Assembly: GCA_030180135.1 (NCBI GenBank)
Contig: CM058239.1
Coordinates: forward strand, 116,221,318 to 116,285,317
DNA from: Orychophragmus violaceus
Lineage: Eukaryota; Streptophyta; Magnoliopsida; Brassicales; Brassicaceae
Reading direction: 5' to 3'
DNA: 64,000 nt
Shown here: in pieces, positions 26,201-37,928 of the stretch
Position numbering within the stretch: position 1 is the first letter of the stretch
How the letters are laid out: each line of letters starts with the position of its first letter
The notes under the pieces: generated by a model
Told to the model about the DNA's origin: nothing
Databases searched by the model: none
The model's input: only the letters and a program-made list of their open reading frames with translations
Position numbers and translations under genes: made by a program

Positions 26201-28579
26201 TCTTTTATATCCCATTTTAAGGGTTTTGGTCATGATAGTTTCAAAAAAACTCGATCCAATTCTTCCTGGTTCATGGAAACTTGTATTTTGGCCTTAGAAT
26301 CCTTCTCGGCGGTGCATCTGGTCAGGATAATCCATCCCGTTAGTCAGTATGGCCGAGATAGTCCTTCCCGTCAGTCCATTAGGAGGTTTTGGCCTTAGGA
26401 TCCTTCCCCCGGTGGATAGAATCAGTTTATCCTATCCCGTCATTGTTTTTTCCACCAATTTCTTCACCAGGCCTCTTTGTTATCCATTTGAGAGGTTTGG
26501 GTCTTGATAGTTTCAAAAAAACTCGAGTCAATTTTTTCGGGTCAAGGAACCTTGGTTCTCGGTAGGCTATAACCTTCCCACGGTGTATAGACGGGTTTTT
26601 CGGGTCATTTGTTTTCCACCAATTTCTTCACCAGACCTCTTTTATATCCCATTTTAATGGTTTTGGTCATGATAGTTTCAAAAAAACTCGATCCAATTCT
26701 TCCTGGGTCATGGAAACTTGCATTTTAGCCTTAGAATCCTTCTCGGCGGTGCATATTGTCAGGATAATCCATCCCGTTAGTCAGTATGGCCGAGATAGTC
26801 CTTCCCGTTAGTCCATTAGGAGGTTTTGGCCTTAGGATCCTTTCCCCGGTGGATAGAATCAGTTTATCCTATCCCGTCATTGTTTTTTCCACCAATTTCT
26901 TCACCAGACCTCTTTTATATCCCATTTTAAGGGTTTTGGTCATGATAGTTTCAAAAAATCTCGATCCAATTCTTCCTGGGTCATGGAAACTTGCATTTTG
27001 GCCTTAGAATCCTTCTCGGAGGTGCATCTGGTCAGGATAATCCATCACGTCAGTCAGTATGGCCGAGATAGTCCTTCCCGTCAGTTCGTTTCCATCCCGT
27101 TAGTCAGTATGGCCGAGATAGTCCTTCCCGTCAGTCCATTAGGAGGTTTTAGCCTTAGGATCCTTCCCCCGGTGGATAGAATCAGTTTATCATATCCCGT
27201 CATTGTTTTTTCCACCAATTTCTTCACCAGACCTCTTTGTTATCCCATTTTAAGGGTTTTGGTCATGATAGTTTCAAAAAAACTCGATCCAATTCTTCCT
27301 GGGTCATGGAAACTTGTATTTTGTCCTTAGAATCCTTCTCGGCGGTGCATCTGGTCAGGATAATCCATCCCGTTAGTCAGTATGGCCGAGATAGTCCTTC
27401 CCGTCAGTCCATTAGGAGGTTTTGGCCTTAGGATCCTTCCCCCGGTGGATAGAATCAGTTTATCCTATCCCGTCATTGTTTTTTCCACCAATTTCTTCAC
27501 CAGACCTCTTTGTTATCCATTTGAGAGGTTTGGGTCTTGATAGTTTCAAAAAAACTCGAGTCAATTTTTTTCGGGTCATGGAACCTTGGTTCTCGGTAGG
27601 CTATAACCTTCCCACGGTGTATAGACGGGTTTTTCGGGTCATTTGTTTTCCACCAATTTCTTCACCAGACCTCTTTGTTATCCATTTAAGAGGTTTGGGT
27701 CTTGATAGTTTCAAAAAAACTCGAGTCAATTATTTCGGGTCATGGAACATTGGTTCTCGGTAGGCTATAACCTTCCCACGGTGTATAGACAGGTTTTTCG
27801 GGTCATTTGTTTTCCACCAATTTCTTCACCAGACCTCTTTTATATCCCATTTTAAGGGTTTTGGTCATGATAGTTTCAAAAAAACTCGATCCAATTCTTC
27901 CTGGGTCATGGAAACTTGCATTTTGGCCTTAGAATCCTTCTCGGCGGTGCATCTGGTCAGGATAATCCATCCCGTTAGTCAGTATGGCCGAGATAGTCCT
28001 TCCCGTCAGTCCATTAGGAGGTTTTGGCCTTAGGATCCTTCCCCCGGTGGATAGAATCAGTTTATCCTATCCCGTCATTGTTTTTTCCACCAATTTCTTC
28101 ACCAGACCTCTTTTACATCCCATTTTAACGGTTTTGGTCATGATAGTTTCAAAAAATCTCGATCCAATTCTTCCTGGGTCATGGAAACTTGCATTTTGGC
28201 CTTAGAATCCTTCTCGGCGGTGCATCTGGTCAGGATAATCCATCACGTCAGTCAGTATGGCCGAGATAGTCCTTCCCGTCAGTTCATTTCCATCCCGTTA
28301 GTCAGTATGGCCGAGATAGTCCTTCCCGTCAGTCCATTAGGAGGTTTTGGCCTTAGGATCCTTCCCCCGGTGGATAGAATCAGTTTATCCTATCCCGTCA
28401 TTGTTTTTTCCACCAATTTCTTCACCAGACCTCTTTGTTATCCCATTTTAAGGGTTTTGGTCATGATAGTTTCAAAAAAACTCGATCCAATTCTTCCTGG
28501 TTCATGGAAACTTGTATTTTGGCCTTAGAATCCTTCTCGGCGGTGCATCTGGTCAGGATAATCCATCCCGTTAGTCAGT
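23299..28579 (+). repeat. 2.78-kb higher-order repeat, two copies
   Basis: Landmarks at 23299, 24009, 24206, 24460, 24645 and 25207 recur at exactly +2777 bp. From 25677 on the offset falls to 2504, a difference of 273, so the second copy has lost precisely one short A unit. Diagnostic shared variants include GATCCTTTCCCCGG (24059, 26836) and GTGCATATGG or GTGCATATTG. Confidence 0.82.
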
Positions 28580-31500
28580 ATGGCCGAGATAGTCCTTCCC
28601 GTCAGTCCATTAGGAGGTTTTGGCCTTAGGATCCTTCCCCCGGTGGATAGAATCAGTTTATCCTATCCCGTCATTGTTTTTTCCACCAATTTCTTCACCA
28701 GACCTCTTTTATATCCCATTTTAAGGGTTTTGGTCATGATAGTTTCAAAAAAACTCGATCCAATTCTTCCTGGGTCATGGAAACTTGCATTTTGGCCTTA
28801 GAATCCTTCTCGGCGGTGCATCTGGTCAGGATAATCCATCCCGTTAGTCAGTATGGCCGAGATAGTCCTTCCCGTCACTCCATTAGGAGGTTTTGGCCTT
28901 AGGATCCTTCACGGCGGATAGAATCAGTTTATCCTATCCCTTCATTGTTTTTTCCACCAATTTCTTCACCAGACCTCTTTGTTATCCATTTGAGAGGTTT
29001 GGGTCTTGATAGTTTCAAAAAAACTCGAGTCAATTTTTTCGGGTCAAGGAACCTTGGTTCTCGGTAGGCTATAACCTTCCCACGGTGTTTAGACGGGTTT
29101 TTCGGGTCATTTGTTTTCCACCAATTTCTTCACCAGACCTCTTTTATATCCCATTTTAAGGGTTTGGTCATGATAGTTTCAAAAAAACTCGATCCAATTC
29201 TTCCTGGGTCATGGAAACTTGCATTTTGGCCTTAGAATCCTTCTCGGCGGTGCATCTGGTCAGGATAATCCATCCCGTTAGTCAGTATGGCCGAGATAGT
29301 CCTTCCCGTCAGTCCATTAGGAGGTTTTGGCCTTAAAATCCTTCCCCCGGTGGATAGAATCAGTTTATCCTATCCCGTCATTGTTTTTTCCACCAATTTC
29401 TTCACCAGACCTCTTTGTTATCTATTTGAGAGGTTTGGGTCTTGATAGTTTCAAAAAAACTCGAGTCAATTTTTTTCGGGTCATGGAACCTTGGTTCTCG
29501 GTAGGCTATAACCTTCCCACTGTGTATAGACGGGTTTTTCGGGTCATTTGTTTTCCACCAATTTCTTCACCAGACCTCTTTTATATCCCATTTTAAGGGT
29601 TTGGTCATGATAGTTTCAAAAAAACTCGATCCAATTCTTCCTGGGTCATGAAAACTTGCATTTTGGCCTTAGAATCCTTCTCGGCGGTGCATCTGGTCAG
29701 GATAATCCATCCCGTTAGTCAGTATGGCCGAGATAGTCCTTCCCGTCAGTCCATTAGGAGGTTTTGGCCTTAGGATCCTTCCCCCGGTGGATAGAATCAG
29801 TTTATCCTATCCCGTCATTGTTTTTTCCACCAATTTCTTCACCAGACCTCTTTGTTATCCCATTTTAAGGGTTTTGGTCATGATAGTTTCAAAAAAACTC
29901 GATCCAATTCTTCCTGGTTCATGGAAACTTGTATTTTGGCCTTAGAATCCTTCTCGGCGGTGCATCTGGTCAGGATAATCCATCCCGTTAGTCAGTATGG
30001 CCGAGATAGTCCTTCCCGTCAGTCCATTAGGAGGTTTTGGCCTTAGGATCCTTCCCCCGGTGGATAGAATCAGTTTATCCTATCCCGTCATTGTTTTTTC
30101 CACCAATTTCTTCACCAGACCTCTTTTATATCCCATTTTAAGGGTTTTGGTCATGATAGTTTCAAAAAAACTCGATCCAATTCTTCCTGGGTCATGGAAA
30201 CTTGCATTTTGGCCTTAGAATCCTTCTCGGCGGTGCATCTGGTCAGGATAATCCATCCCGTTAGTCAATATGGCCGAGATAGTCCTTCCCGTCACTCCAT
30301 TAGGAGGTTTTGGCCTTAGGATCCTTCACGGCGGATAGAATCAGTTTATCCTATCCCTTCATTGTTTTTTCCACCAATTTCTTCACCAGACCTCTTTGTT
30401 ATCCATTTGAGAGGTTTGGGTCTTGATAGTTTCAAAAAAACTCGAGTCAATTTTTTCGGGTCAAGGAACCTTGGTTCTCGGTAGGCTATAACCTTCCCAC
30501 GGTGTTTAGACGGGTTTTTCGGGTCATTTGTTTTCCACCAATTTCTTCACCAGACCTCTTTTATATCCCATTTTAAGGGTTTGGTCATGATAGTTTCAAA
30601 AAAACTCGATCCAATTCTTCCTGGGTCATGGAAACTTGCATTTTGGCCTTAGAATCCTTCTCGGCGGTGCATCTGGTCAGGATAATCCATCCCGTTAGTC
30701 AGTATGGCCGAGATAGTCCTTCCCGTCAGTCCATTAGGAGGTTTTGGCCTTAGGATCCTTCCCCCGGTGGATAGAATCAGTTTATCCTATCCCGTCATTG
30801 TTTTTTCCACCAATTTCTTCACCAGACCTCTTTGTTATCTATTTGAGAGGTTTGGGTCTTGATAGTTTCAAAAAAACTCGATCCAATTCTTCCTGGTTCA
30901 TGGAAACTTGTATTTTGGCCTTAGAATCCTTCTCGGCGGTGCATCTGGTCAGGATAATCCATCCCGTTAGTCAGTATGGCCGAGATAGTCCTTCCCGTCA
31001 GTCCATTAGGAGGTTTTGGCCTTAGGATCCTTCCCCCGGTGGATAGAATCAGTTTATCCTATCCCGTCATTGTTTTTTCCACCAATTTCTTCACCAGACC
31101 TCTTTTATATCCCATTTTAAGGGTTTTGGTCATGATAGTTTCAAAAAAACTCGATCCAATTCTTCCTGGGTCATGGAAACTTGCATTTTGGCCTTAGAAT
31201 CCTTCTCGGCGGTGCATCTGGTCAGGATAATCCATCCCGTTAGTCAGTATGGCCGAGATAGTCCTTCCCGTCACTCCATTAGGAGGTTTTGGCCTTAGGA
31301 TCCTTCACGGCGGATAGAATCAGTTTATCCTATCCCTTCATTGTTTTTTCCACCAATTTCTTCACCAGACCTCTTTGTTATCCATTTGAGAGGTTTGGGT
31401 CTTGATAGTTTCAAAGAAACTCGAGTCAATTTTTTCGGGTCAAGGAACCTTGGTTCTCGGTAGGCTATAACCTTCCCACGGTGTTTAGACGGGTTTTTCG

Positions 31501-31992
31501 GGTCATTTGTTTTCCACCAATTTCTTCACCAGACCTCTTTTATATCCCATTTTAAGGGTTTGGTCATGATAGTTTCAAAAAAACTCGATCCAATTCTTCC
31601 TGGGTCATGGAAACTTGCATTTTGGCCTTAGAATCCTTCTCGGCGGTGCATCTGGTCAGGATAATCCATCCCGTTAGTCAGTATGGCCGAGATAGTCCTT
31701 CCCGTCAGTCCATTAGGAGGTTTTGGCCTTAGGATCCTTCCCCCGGTGGATAGAATCAGTTTATCCTATCCCGTCATTGTTTTTTCCACCAATTTCTTCA
31801 CCAGACCTCTTTGTTATCTATTTGAGAGGTTTGGGTCTTGATAGTTTCAAAAAAACTCGAGTCAATTTTTTTCGGGTCATGGAACCTTGGTTCTCGGTAG
31901 GCTATAACCTTCCCACTGTGTATAGACGGGTTTTTCGGGTCATTTGTTTTCCACCAATTTCTTCACCAGACCTCTTTTATATCCCATTTTAA
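28580..31992 (+). repeat. 1417/979-bp higher-order repeat, three copies
   Basis: Copies start at 28580 (1417 bp), 29997 (979 bp) and 30976 (partial). The marker CCTTCACGGCGGATAG is private to this block and recurs at 28905, 30321 and 31300. The 979-bp copy lacks 438 bp, one B and one A unit together. Confidence 0.8.
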
Positions 31993-33456
31993 GGGTTTTG
32001 GTCATGATAGTTTCAAAAAAACTCGATCCAATTCTTCCTGGGTCATGGAAACTTGCATTTTGGCCTTAGAATCCTTCTCGGCGGTGCATCTGGTCAGGAT
32101 AATCCATCACGTCAGTCAGTATGGCCGAGATAGTCCTTCCCGTCAGTTCGTTTCCATCCCGTCAGTCAGTATGGCCGAGATAGTCATTCCTGTCAGTCAT
32201 TCTGGCCGCGAGAATGCTAGTCCTTTGTTGTTTTTGCCGAGGGATTTCACACCTTACGTCATTTAGGGTGGTTTTTTGGCCTTAGGATCCTTCCCGGCGG
32301 TTGCATCCGGTCATTATAATCCATCCCGTCAGTCAGTATGGCCGAGATAGTCCTTCACGTCAGTTCATTAGGAGGTTTTGGCCGTATGATCCTTCCCCCG
32401 GTGGATAGAATCAGTTTATCCTATCCCGTCATTGTTTTTTCCACCAATTTCTTCACCAGACCTCTTTGTTATCCATTTGAGAGGTTTGGGTCTTGATAGT
32501 TTCAAAAAAACTCGAGTCAATTTTTTTCGGGTCATGGAACCTTGGTTCTCGGTAGGCTATAACCTTCCCACGGTGTATAGACGGGTTTTTCGGGTCATTT
32601 GTTTTCCACCAATTCTTCACCAGACCTCTTTTATCTCCCATTTTAAGGGTTTTGGTCATGATAGTTTCAAAAAAAACTCGATCCAATTCTTCCTGGGTCA
32701 TGAAAACTTGCATTTTGGCCTTAGAGTCCTTCTCGGCGGTGCATCTGGTCAGGATAATCCATCACGTCAGTCACTATGGCCGAGATAGTCCTTCCCGTCA
32801 GTTCGTTTCCATCCCGTCAGTCAGTATGGCGAGATAGTCATTCCCGTCAGTCATTCTGGCCGCGAGAATGGTAGTCCTTTGTTGTTTTTGCCGAGGGATT
32901 CCACACCTTACGTCATTTAGGGTGGTTTTTTGGCCTTAGGATCCTTCCCGGCGGTTGCATCCGGTCATGATAATCCATCCCGTCAGTCAGTATGGCAGAG
33001 ATAGTCCTTCACGTCAGTTCATTAGGAGGTTTTGGCCTTAGGATCCTTCCCCCGGTGGATAAAATCAGTTTATCCTATCCTGTCATTGTTTTTTCCACCA
33101 ATTTCTTCACCAGACCTCTTTGTTATCCATTTTAGAGGTTTGGGTCTTGATAGTTTCAAAAAAACTCGAGTCAATTTTTTTCGGGTCATGGAACCTTGGT
33201 TCTCGGTAGGCTATAACCTTCCCACGGTGTATAGACGGGTTTTTCGGGTCATTTGTTTTCCACCAATTTCTTCACCAGACCTCTTTTATATCCCATTTTA
33301 TGGGTTTTGGTCATGATAGTTTCAAAAAAACTCGATCCAATTCTTCCTGGGTCATGGAAACTTGCATTTTGGCCTTAGAATCCTTCTCGGCGGTGCATCT
33401 GGTCAGGATAATCCATCCCGTTAGTCAGTATGGCCGAGATAGTCCTTCCCGTCAGT
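31993..33456 (+). repeat. Satellite sub-block, C-module rich
   Basis: Two successive sets of A, 50-bp, C, A and B modules. A private variant GGCGGTTGCATCCGGTCAT occurs in both. This is where module C reappears after being nearly absent since about 5 kb. It ends at an inversion breakpoint. Confidence 0.75.
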
Positions 33457-33563
33457 CTGGTGAAGAAATTGGTGGAAAAAACAATGACGGGATAGGATAA
33501 ACTGATTCTATCCACCGGGGGAAGGATCCTAAGGCGAAAACCTCCTAATGGACTGACGGGAAG
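33457..33563 (-). repeat. Short in-place inversion of satellite
   Basis: Sequence from CTGGTGAAGAAATTGG to CTGACGGGAAGG is module A in reverse orientation, while both flanks are forward. The flanks plus the re-inverted piece give nearly the normal A-to-B order, so this is a local flip. About 22 bp are lost at the right end, and CCTTCCCGTCAGT ends up as an inverted repeat at the two breakpoints. Confidence 0.8.
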
Positions 33564-33828
33564 GTTTGGGTCTTGATAGTTTCAAAAAAACTCGAGTCAA
33601 TTTTTTCGGGTCAAGGAACCTTGGTTCTCGGTAGGCTATAACTTTCCCACGGTGTATAGACGGGTTTTTCGGGTCATTTGTTTTCCACCAATTTCTTCAC
33701 CAGACCTCTTTTATATCCCATTTTAAGGGTTTTGGTCATGATAGTTTCAAAAAAACTCGATCCAATTCTTCCTGGGTCATGGAAACATGCATTTTGGCCT
33801 TAGAATCCTTCTCGGCGGTGCATCTGGT

Positions 33829-35409
33829 TCCCTCGGCCAAAACAACAAAGGACTAGCATTCTCACGGCCAGAATGACTGACGGGACGGAAACGAACTGAC
33901 GTGAAGGACTATCTCGGCCATACTGACTGACGGGATGGAAACGAACTGATGTGAAGGACTATCTCGGCCATACTGACTAACGGGATGGATTATCTCGACC
34001 ATACTGACTAACGGGATGGAAACGAACTGACGGGAATGACTATCTCGGCCATACTGATTGACGGGATGGATTATCATGACCGGATGAACCGCCGGGAAGG
34101 ATCCTAAGGCCAAAAACCACCCTAAATGACGTAAGGTGTGGAATCCCTCGGACAAAACAACAAAGGACTAGCATTCTCGCAGCCAGAATGACTGACGGGA
34201 TGGAAACGAACTGACGGGAAGGACTATTTCGGCCATACTGACTAACGGGATGGAAACGAATTGACGGGAATGACTATCTCGGCCATACTGATTGACGGGA
34301 TGGATTATCCTGACCAAATGCACCGCCGAGAAGGATTCTAAGGCCAAAATGCAAGTTTCCATGACCCAGGAAGAATTGGATCGAGTTTTTTTGAAACTAT
34401 CATGACCTTTTGAAACTATCATGACCAAAACCCTTAAAATGGGATATAAAAGAGGTCTGGTGAAGAAATTGGTGGAAAACAAATGACCCGAAAAACCCGT
34501 CTATATACCGTGGGAAGGTTATAGCCTACCGAGAACCAAGGTTCCTTGACCCGAAAAAAATTGACTCGAGTTTTTTTGAAACTATCAAGACCCAAACCTC
34601 TCAAATGGATAACAAAGAGGTCTGGTGAAGAAATTGGTGGAAAAAAACAATGACGGGATAGGATAAACTGATTCTATCCACCGGGGGAAGGATCCTAAGG
34701 CCAAAACCTCCTAATGAACCGAAGTTAAGGACTATCTCGGCCATACTGACTGACGGGATGGATTATCCTGACCGGATGCACCGGGAAGGATCCTAAGGCC
34801 AAAAAACCACCCTAAATGACGTAAGGTGTGGAATCCCTCGGCCAAAAAAACAAAGGACTAGCATTCTCGCGGCCAGAATGACTGACGGGATGGAAACGAA
34901 CTGACGGGAAGGACTATCTCGGCCATACTGACTAACGGGATGGAAACGAACTGACGGGAAGGACTATCTCGGCCATACTAATTGACGGGATGGATTATCA
35001 TGACCGGATGAACCGCCGGGAAGGATTCTAAGGCCAAAAAACCACCCTAAATGACGTAAGGTGTGGAATCCCTCGACCAAAAAAACAAAGGACTAGCATT
35101 CTCGCGGCCAGAATGACTGACGGGATGGAAACGAACTGACGTGAAGGACTATCTCGGCCATACTGACTTACGGGATGGAAACGAACTGACGTGAAGGACT
35201 ATCTCGGCCATACTGACTAACGGGATGGATTATCCTGACCAGATGCACCGCCGAGAAGGATTATAAGGCCAAAACCTCCTAATGAACTGACGTGAAGGAC
35301 TATCTCGGCCATACTGACTAACGGGATGGAAACGAACTGACGGGAAGGACTATCTCGGCCATACCGACTGACGTGATGGATTATCCTGACCAGATGCACC
35401 ACCGAGAAG
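33829..35409 (-). repeat. 1.6-kb inverted satellite segment
   Basis: C, 50-bp, A and B modules all lie in reverse orientation. The left junction changes CATCTGG into TCCCTCGGCC; the right junction changes ACCGAGAAG into TATAACCTTCCC. It sits between forward arrays, separated from the left one by 265 bp of forward sequence and a 107-bp inversion. A transcript crossing the junction could fold into a long imperfect hairpin. Confidence 0.85.
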
Positions 35410-37276
35410 TATAACCTTCCCACGGTGTATAGACGGGTTTTTCGGGTCATTTGTTTTCCACCAATTTCTTCACCAGACCTCTTTTATATCCCATTTTAAG
35501 GGTTTTGGTCATGATAGTTTCAAAAAAACTGGATCCAATTCTTCCTGGGTCATGGAAACTTGCATTTTGGCCTTAGAATTCTTCTCGGCGGTGCATCTGG
35601 TCAAGATAATCCATCCCGTTAGTCAGTATGGCCGAGATAGTCCTTCCCGTCAGTCCATTAGGAGGTTTTGGCCTTAGGATCCTTCCCCCGGTGGATAGAA
35701 TCAGTTTATCCTATCCCGTCATTGTTTTTTCCACCAATTTCTTCACCAGACCTCTTTGTTATCCATTTGAGAGGTTTGGGTCTTGATAGTTTCAAAAAAA
35801 CTCGAGTCAATTTTTTCGGGTCAAGGAACCTTGGTTCTCGGTAGGCTATAACCTTCCCACGGTGTATAGACGGGTTTTTCGGGTCATTTTTTTCCACCAA
35901 TTTCTTCACCTGACCTCTTTTATATCCCATTTTAAGGGTTTTGGTCATGATAGTTTCAAAAAAACTCGATCCAATTCTTCCTGGGTCATGGAAACTTGCA
36001 TTTTGGCCTTAGAATCCTTCTAGGCGGTGCATCTGGTCAGGATAATCCATCCCGTTAGTCAGTATGGCCGAGATATTCCTTCCCGTCAGTCCATTAGGAG
36101 GTTTTGGCCTTAGGATCCTTCCCTCGGTGGATAGAATCAGTTTATCCTATCCCGTCATTGTTTTTTCCACCAATTTCTTCACTAGACCTCTTTGTTATCC
36201 ATTTGAGAGGTTTGGGTCTTGATAGTTTCAAAAAAACTCGAGTCAATTTTTTCGGGTCAAGGAACCTTGGTTCTCGGTAGGCTATAACCTTCCCACGGTG
36301 TATAGACGGGTTTTTCGGGTCATTTGTTTTCCACCAATTTCTTCACCAGACCTCTTTTATATCCCATTTTAAGGGTTTTGGTCATGATAGTTTCAAAAAA
36401 ACTCGATCCAATTCTTCCTGGGTCATGGAAACTTGCATTTTGGCCTTAGAATCCTTCTCGGCGGTGCATCCGGTCATGATAATCCATCACGTCAGTCAGT
36501 ATGGCCGAGATAGTCCTTCCCGTCAGTTCGTTTCCATCCCGTTAGTCAGTATGGCCGAGATAGTCCTTCACGTCAGTTCGTTTCCGTCCTGTCAGTCATT
36601 CTGGCCGCGAGAATGCTAGTCCTTTGTTGTTTTGGCCGAGGGATTCCACACCTTACGTCATTTAGGGTGGTTTTTTGGCCTTAGGATCCTTCCCGGCGGT
36701 TCATTCGGTCATGATAATCCATCCCGTCAACCAGTATAGCCGAGACAGTCCTTCCCGTCAGTCCATTAGGATGTTTTGGCCTTAGGATCCTTCCCCCGGT
36801 GGATAGAATCAGTTTATCCTATCCCGTCATTGTTTTTTCCACCAATTTCTTCACCAGACCTCTTTGTTATCCATCCCGGTGGTGCATCTGGTCAGGATAA
36901 TCCATCCCGTTAGTCAGTACGGCCGAGATATTCCTTCCCGTCAGTCCATTAGGAGGTTTTGGCCTTAGGATCCTTCTCGGCGGTGCATCTGGTCAGGATA
37001 ATCCATCCCGTTAGTCATTATGGCCGAGATAGTCCTTTCCGTCAGTTCATTAGGAGGTTTTGGCCTTAGGATCCTCCCTGGCGGTTCATCCGGTCATGAT
37101 AATCCATCCCGTTAGTCAGTATGGCCGAGATAGTCCTTTTCGTCAGTTCGTTTCCATCCCGTCAGTCATTCTGGCAGCGAGAATGCTAGTCCTTTGTTGT
37201 TTTGGCCGAGGGATTCCACACCTTACATCATTTAGGGTGGTTTTTTAGCCTTAGGATCCTTCCCGGCGGTTCATCC
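35410..37276 (+). repeat. Forward satellite up to element 1
   Basis: A and B units at 35410-36470, then a mixture of 50-bp and C modules and truncated A pieces. It ends in module C at TTCATCC, the last five bases of which are the target-site duplication of copia element 1. Confidence 0.8.
37272..37276. repeat. 5-bp target-site duplication, left copy (CATCC)
   Basis: CATCC directly precedes the TGTTGG start of the LTR and is repeated directly after the end of the 3' LTR at 44567-44571. Five bases is the usual copia target-site length. The flanks joined with one copy restore the satellite. Confidence 0.95.
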
Positions 37277-37915
37277 TGTTGGGAATGTCCTGAAATCTAC
37301 CGTACTATCTCTAGAAAGTATGATAAGTGTCGAGATCAGACATAAGTCATAAATACTGGGTGATCATGATGACTTGCTAGAGCCCGCTCTTGATCTATAA
37401 GTTTAGGACTTATTACCAGTATTGTATGATCCCATAGGGTCACACACCATAGCTAACGGGAAAGTTAAATGGAATTAATACGGTAAGATGCAAGGCATTT
37501 ACTGTATTTGTACAGAGAATTGGGCTAGACAAAATACAGTTATTTTGTCTGATTTGGGTCTTGGGCCCAAAAGCCTAATAGGCCATTAGTTTAATCACTT
37601 GGGCCCATATAAGGAAGAGCACAGGCGCCAGTAAGATGAGTCTCCTGCGATTTTATTAGGTCTGGCCGTCCTCTCTCTCTCTGTTGTTCCAGCTTGGTCT
37701 AGCAGCCTGATCCGTAGCTTGTAAGCGTGTGGATACCTAGGAGGAGCCGGTGATAATCAGCTCTAACTGATCTCTTCATTCCTTTGATCAATCCGCTGCA
37801 ACATAAGGTAATGAATCTGATCTGTTTATGATTCATCTGCAATCACCTAGATCCTAGATGATTATGTGCTAGGATGTAACCTGACAATTACACCATGAAC
37901 ACACATAATCCTTCA
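37277..37915 (+). repeat. 5' LTR of copia element 1
   Basis: 639 bp, starting TGTTGGGAATG and ending TCA just before the primer binding site. It matches the 3' LTR at 43927-44566 apart from three substitutions and two small indels (one A/T-run base near 37475, two bases of a CT repeat near 37680). It holds the promoter. Confidence 0.95.
37593..37617 (+). promoter_or_regulatory. Putative LTR promoter: TGGGCC motif and TATA-like box
   Basis: CACTTGGGCCCATATAAGGA combines a TGGGCC site II-type motif, known in plant promoters, with CATATAAGG at about 37606-37614 as a TATA-like box. A second GGGCCC lies about 40 bp upstream. The same arrangement is in the 3' LTR near 44250. Transcription start was not determined. 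Confidence 0.55.
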
Positions 37916-37916
37916 G

Positions 37917-37928
37917 TGGTATCAGAGC
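37917..37928 (+). other. Primer binding site, initiator tRNA-Met
   Basis: TGGTATCAGAGC, one base after the LTR end, is complementary to the 3' end of plant initiator tRNA-Met, the usual primer for plant copia elements. The match extends by two more bases (CT, where element 2 has CA), so it is shorter than that of element 2. Confidence 0.92.

Larger units (their letters stand above)
1..37276 (+). repeat. Satellite array I (A/B/C-module mosaic)
   Basis: The whole stretch consists of tandemly arranged, closely similar modules with no unique sequence between them. Landmarks recur in nearly every unit: a BamHI site in TTAGGATCCTTCC, the phrase TATGGCCGAGATAGTC, an A-run in GTTTCAAAAAAACTCGA, and CACCAATTTCTTCACCAGAC. 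Units are mostly on the + strand, with local inversions. Many short open frames exist but repeat exactly with the array and have no coding character. The array starts before base 1 and ends where copia element 1 is inserted. Whether it is centromeric, pericentromeric or subtelomeric cannot be told from the sequence. Repeat nature is certain; module boundaries are by eye. Confidence 0.97.

Noticed and set aside
578..33500. Dozens of 60-167 codon open frames in the satellite array
   Set aside because: They repeat with the array period in several overlapping frames, start and stop wherever units happen to lack stops, and show no family motif or start context. They are by-products of a repeat poor in stop codons.
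1..37276. 45S rDNA intergenic spacer repeats
   Set aside because: No 18S, 5.8S or 25S sequence appears, there is no recognisable Pol I start, and the array is much longer than usual spacers.
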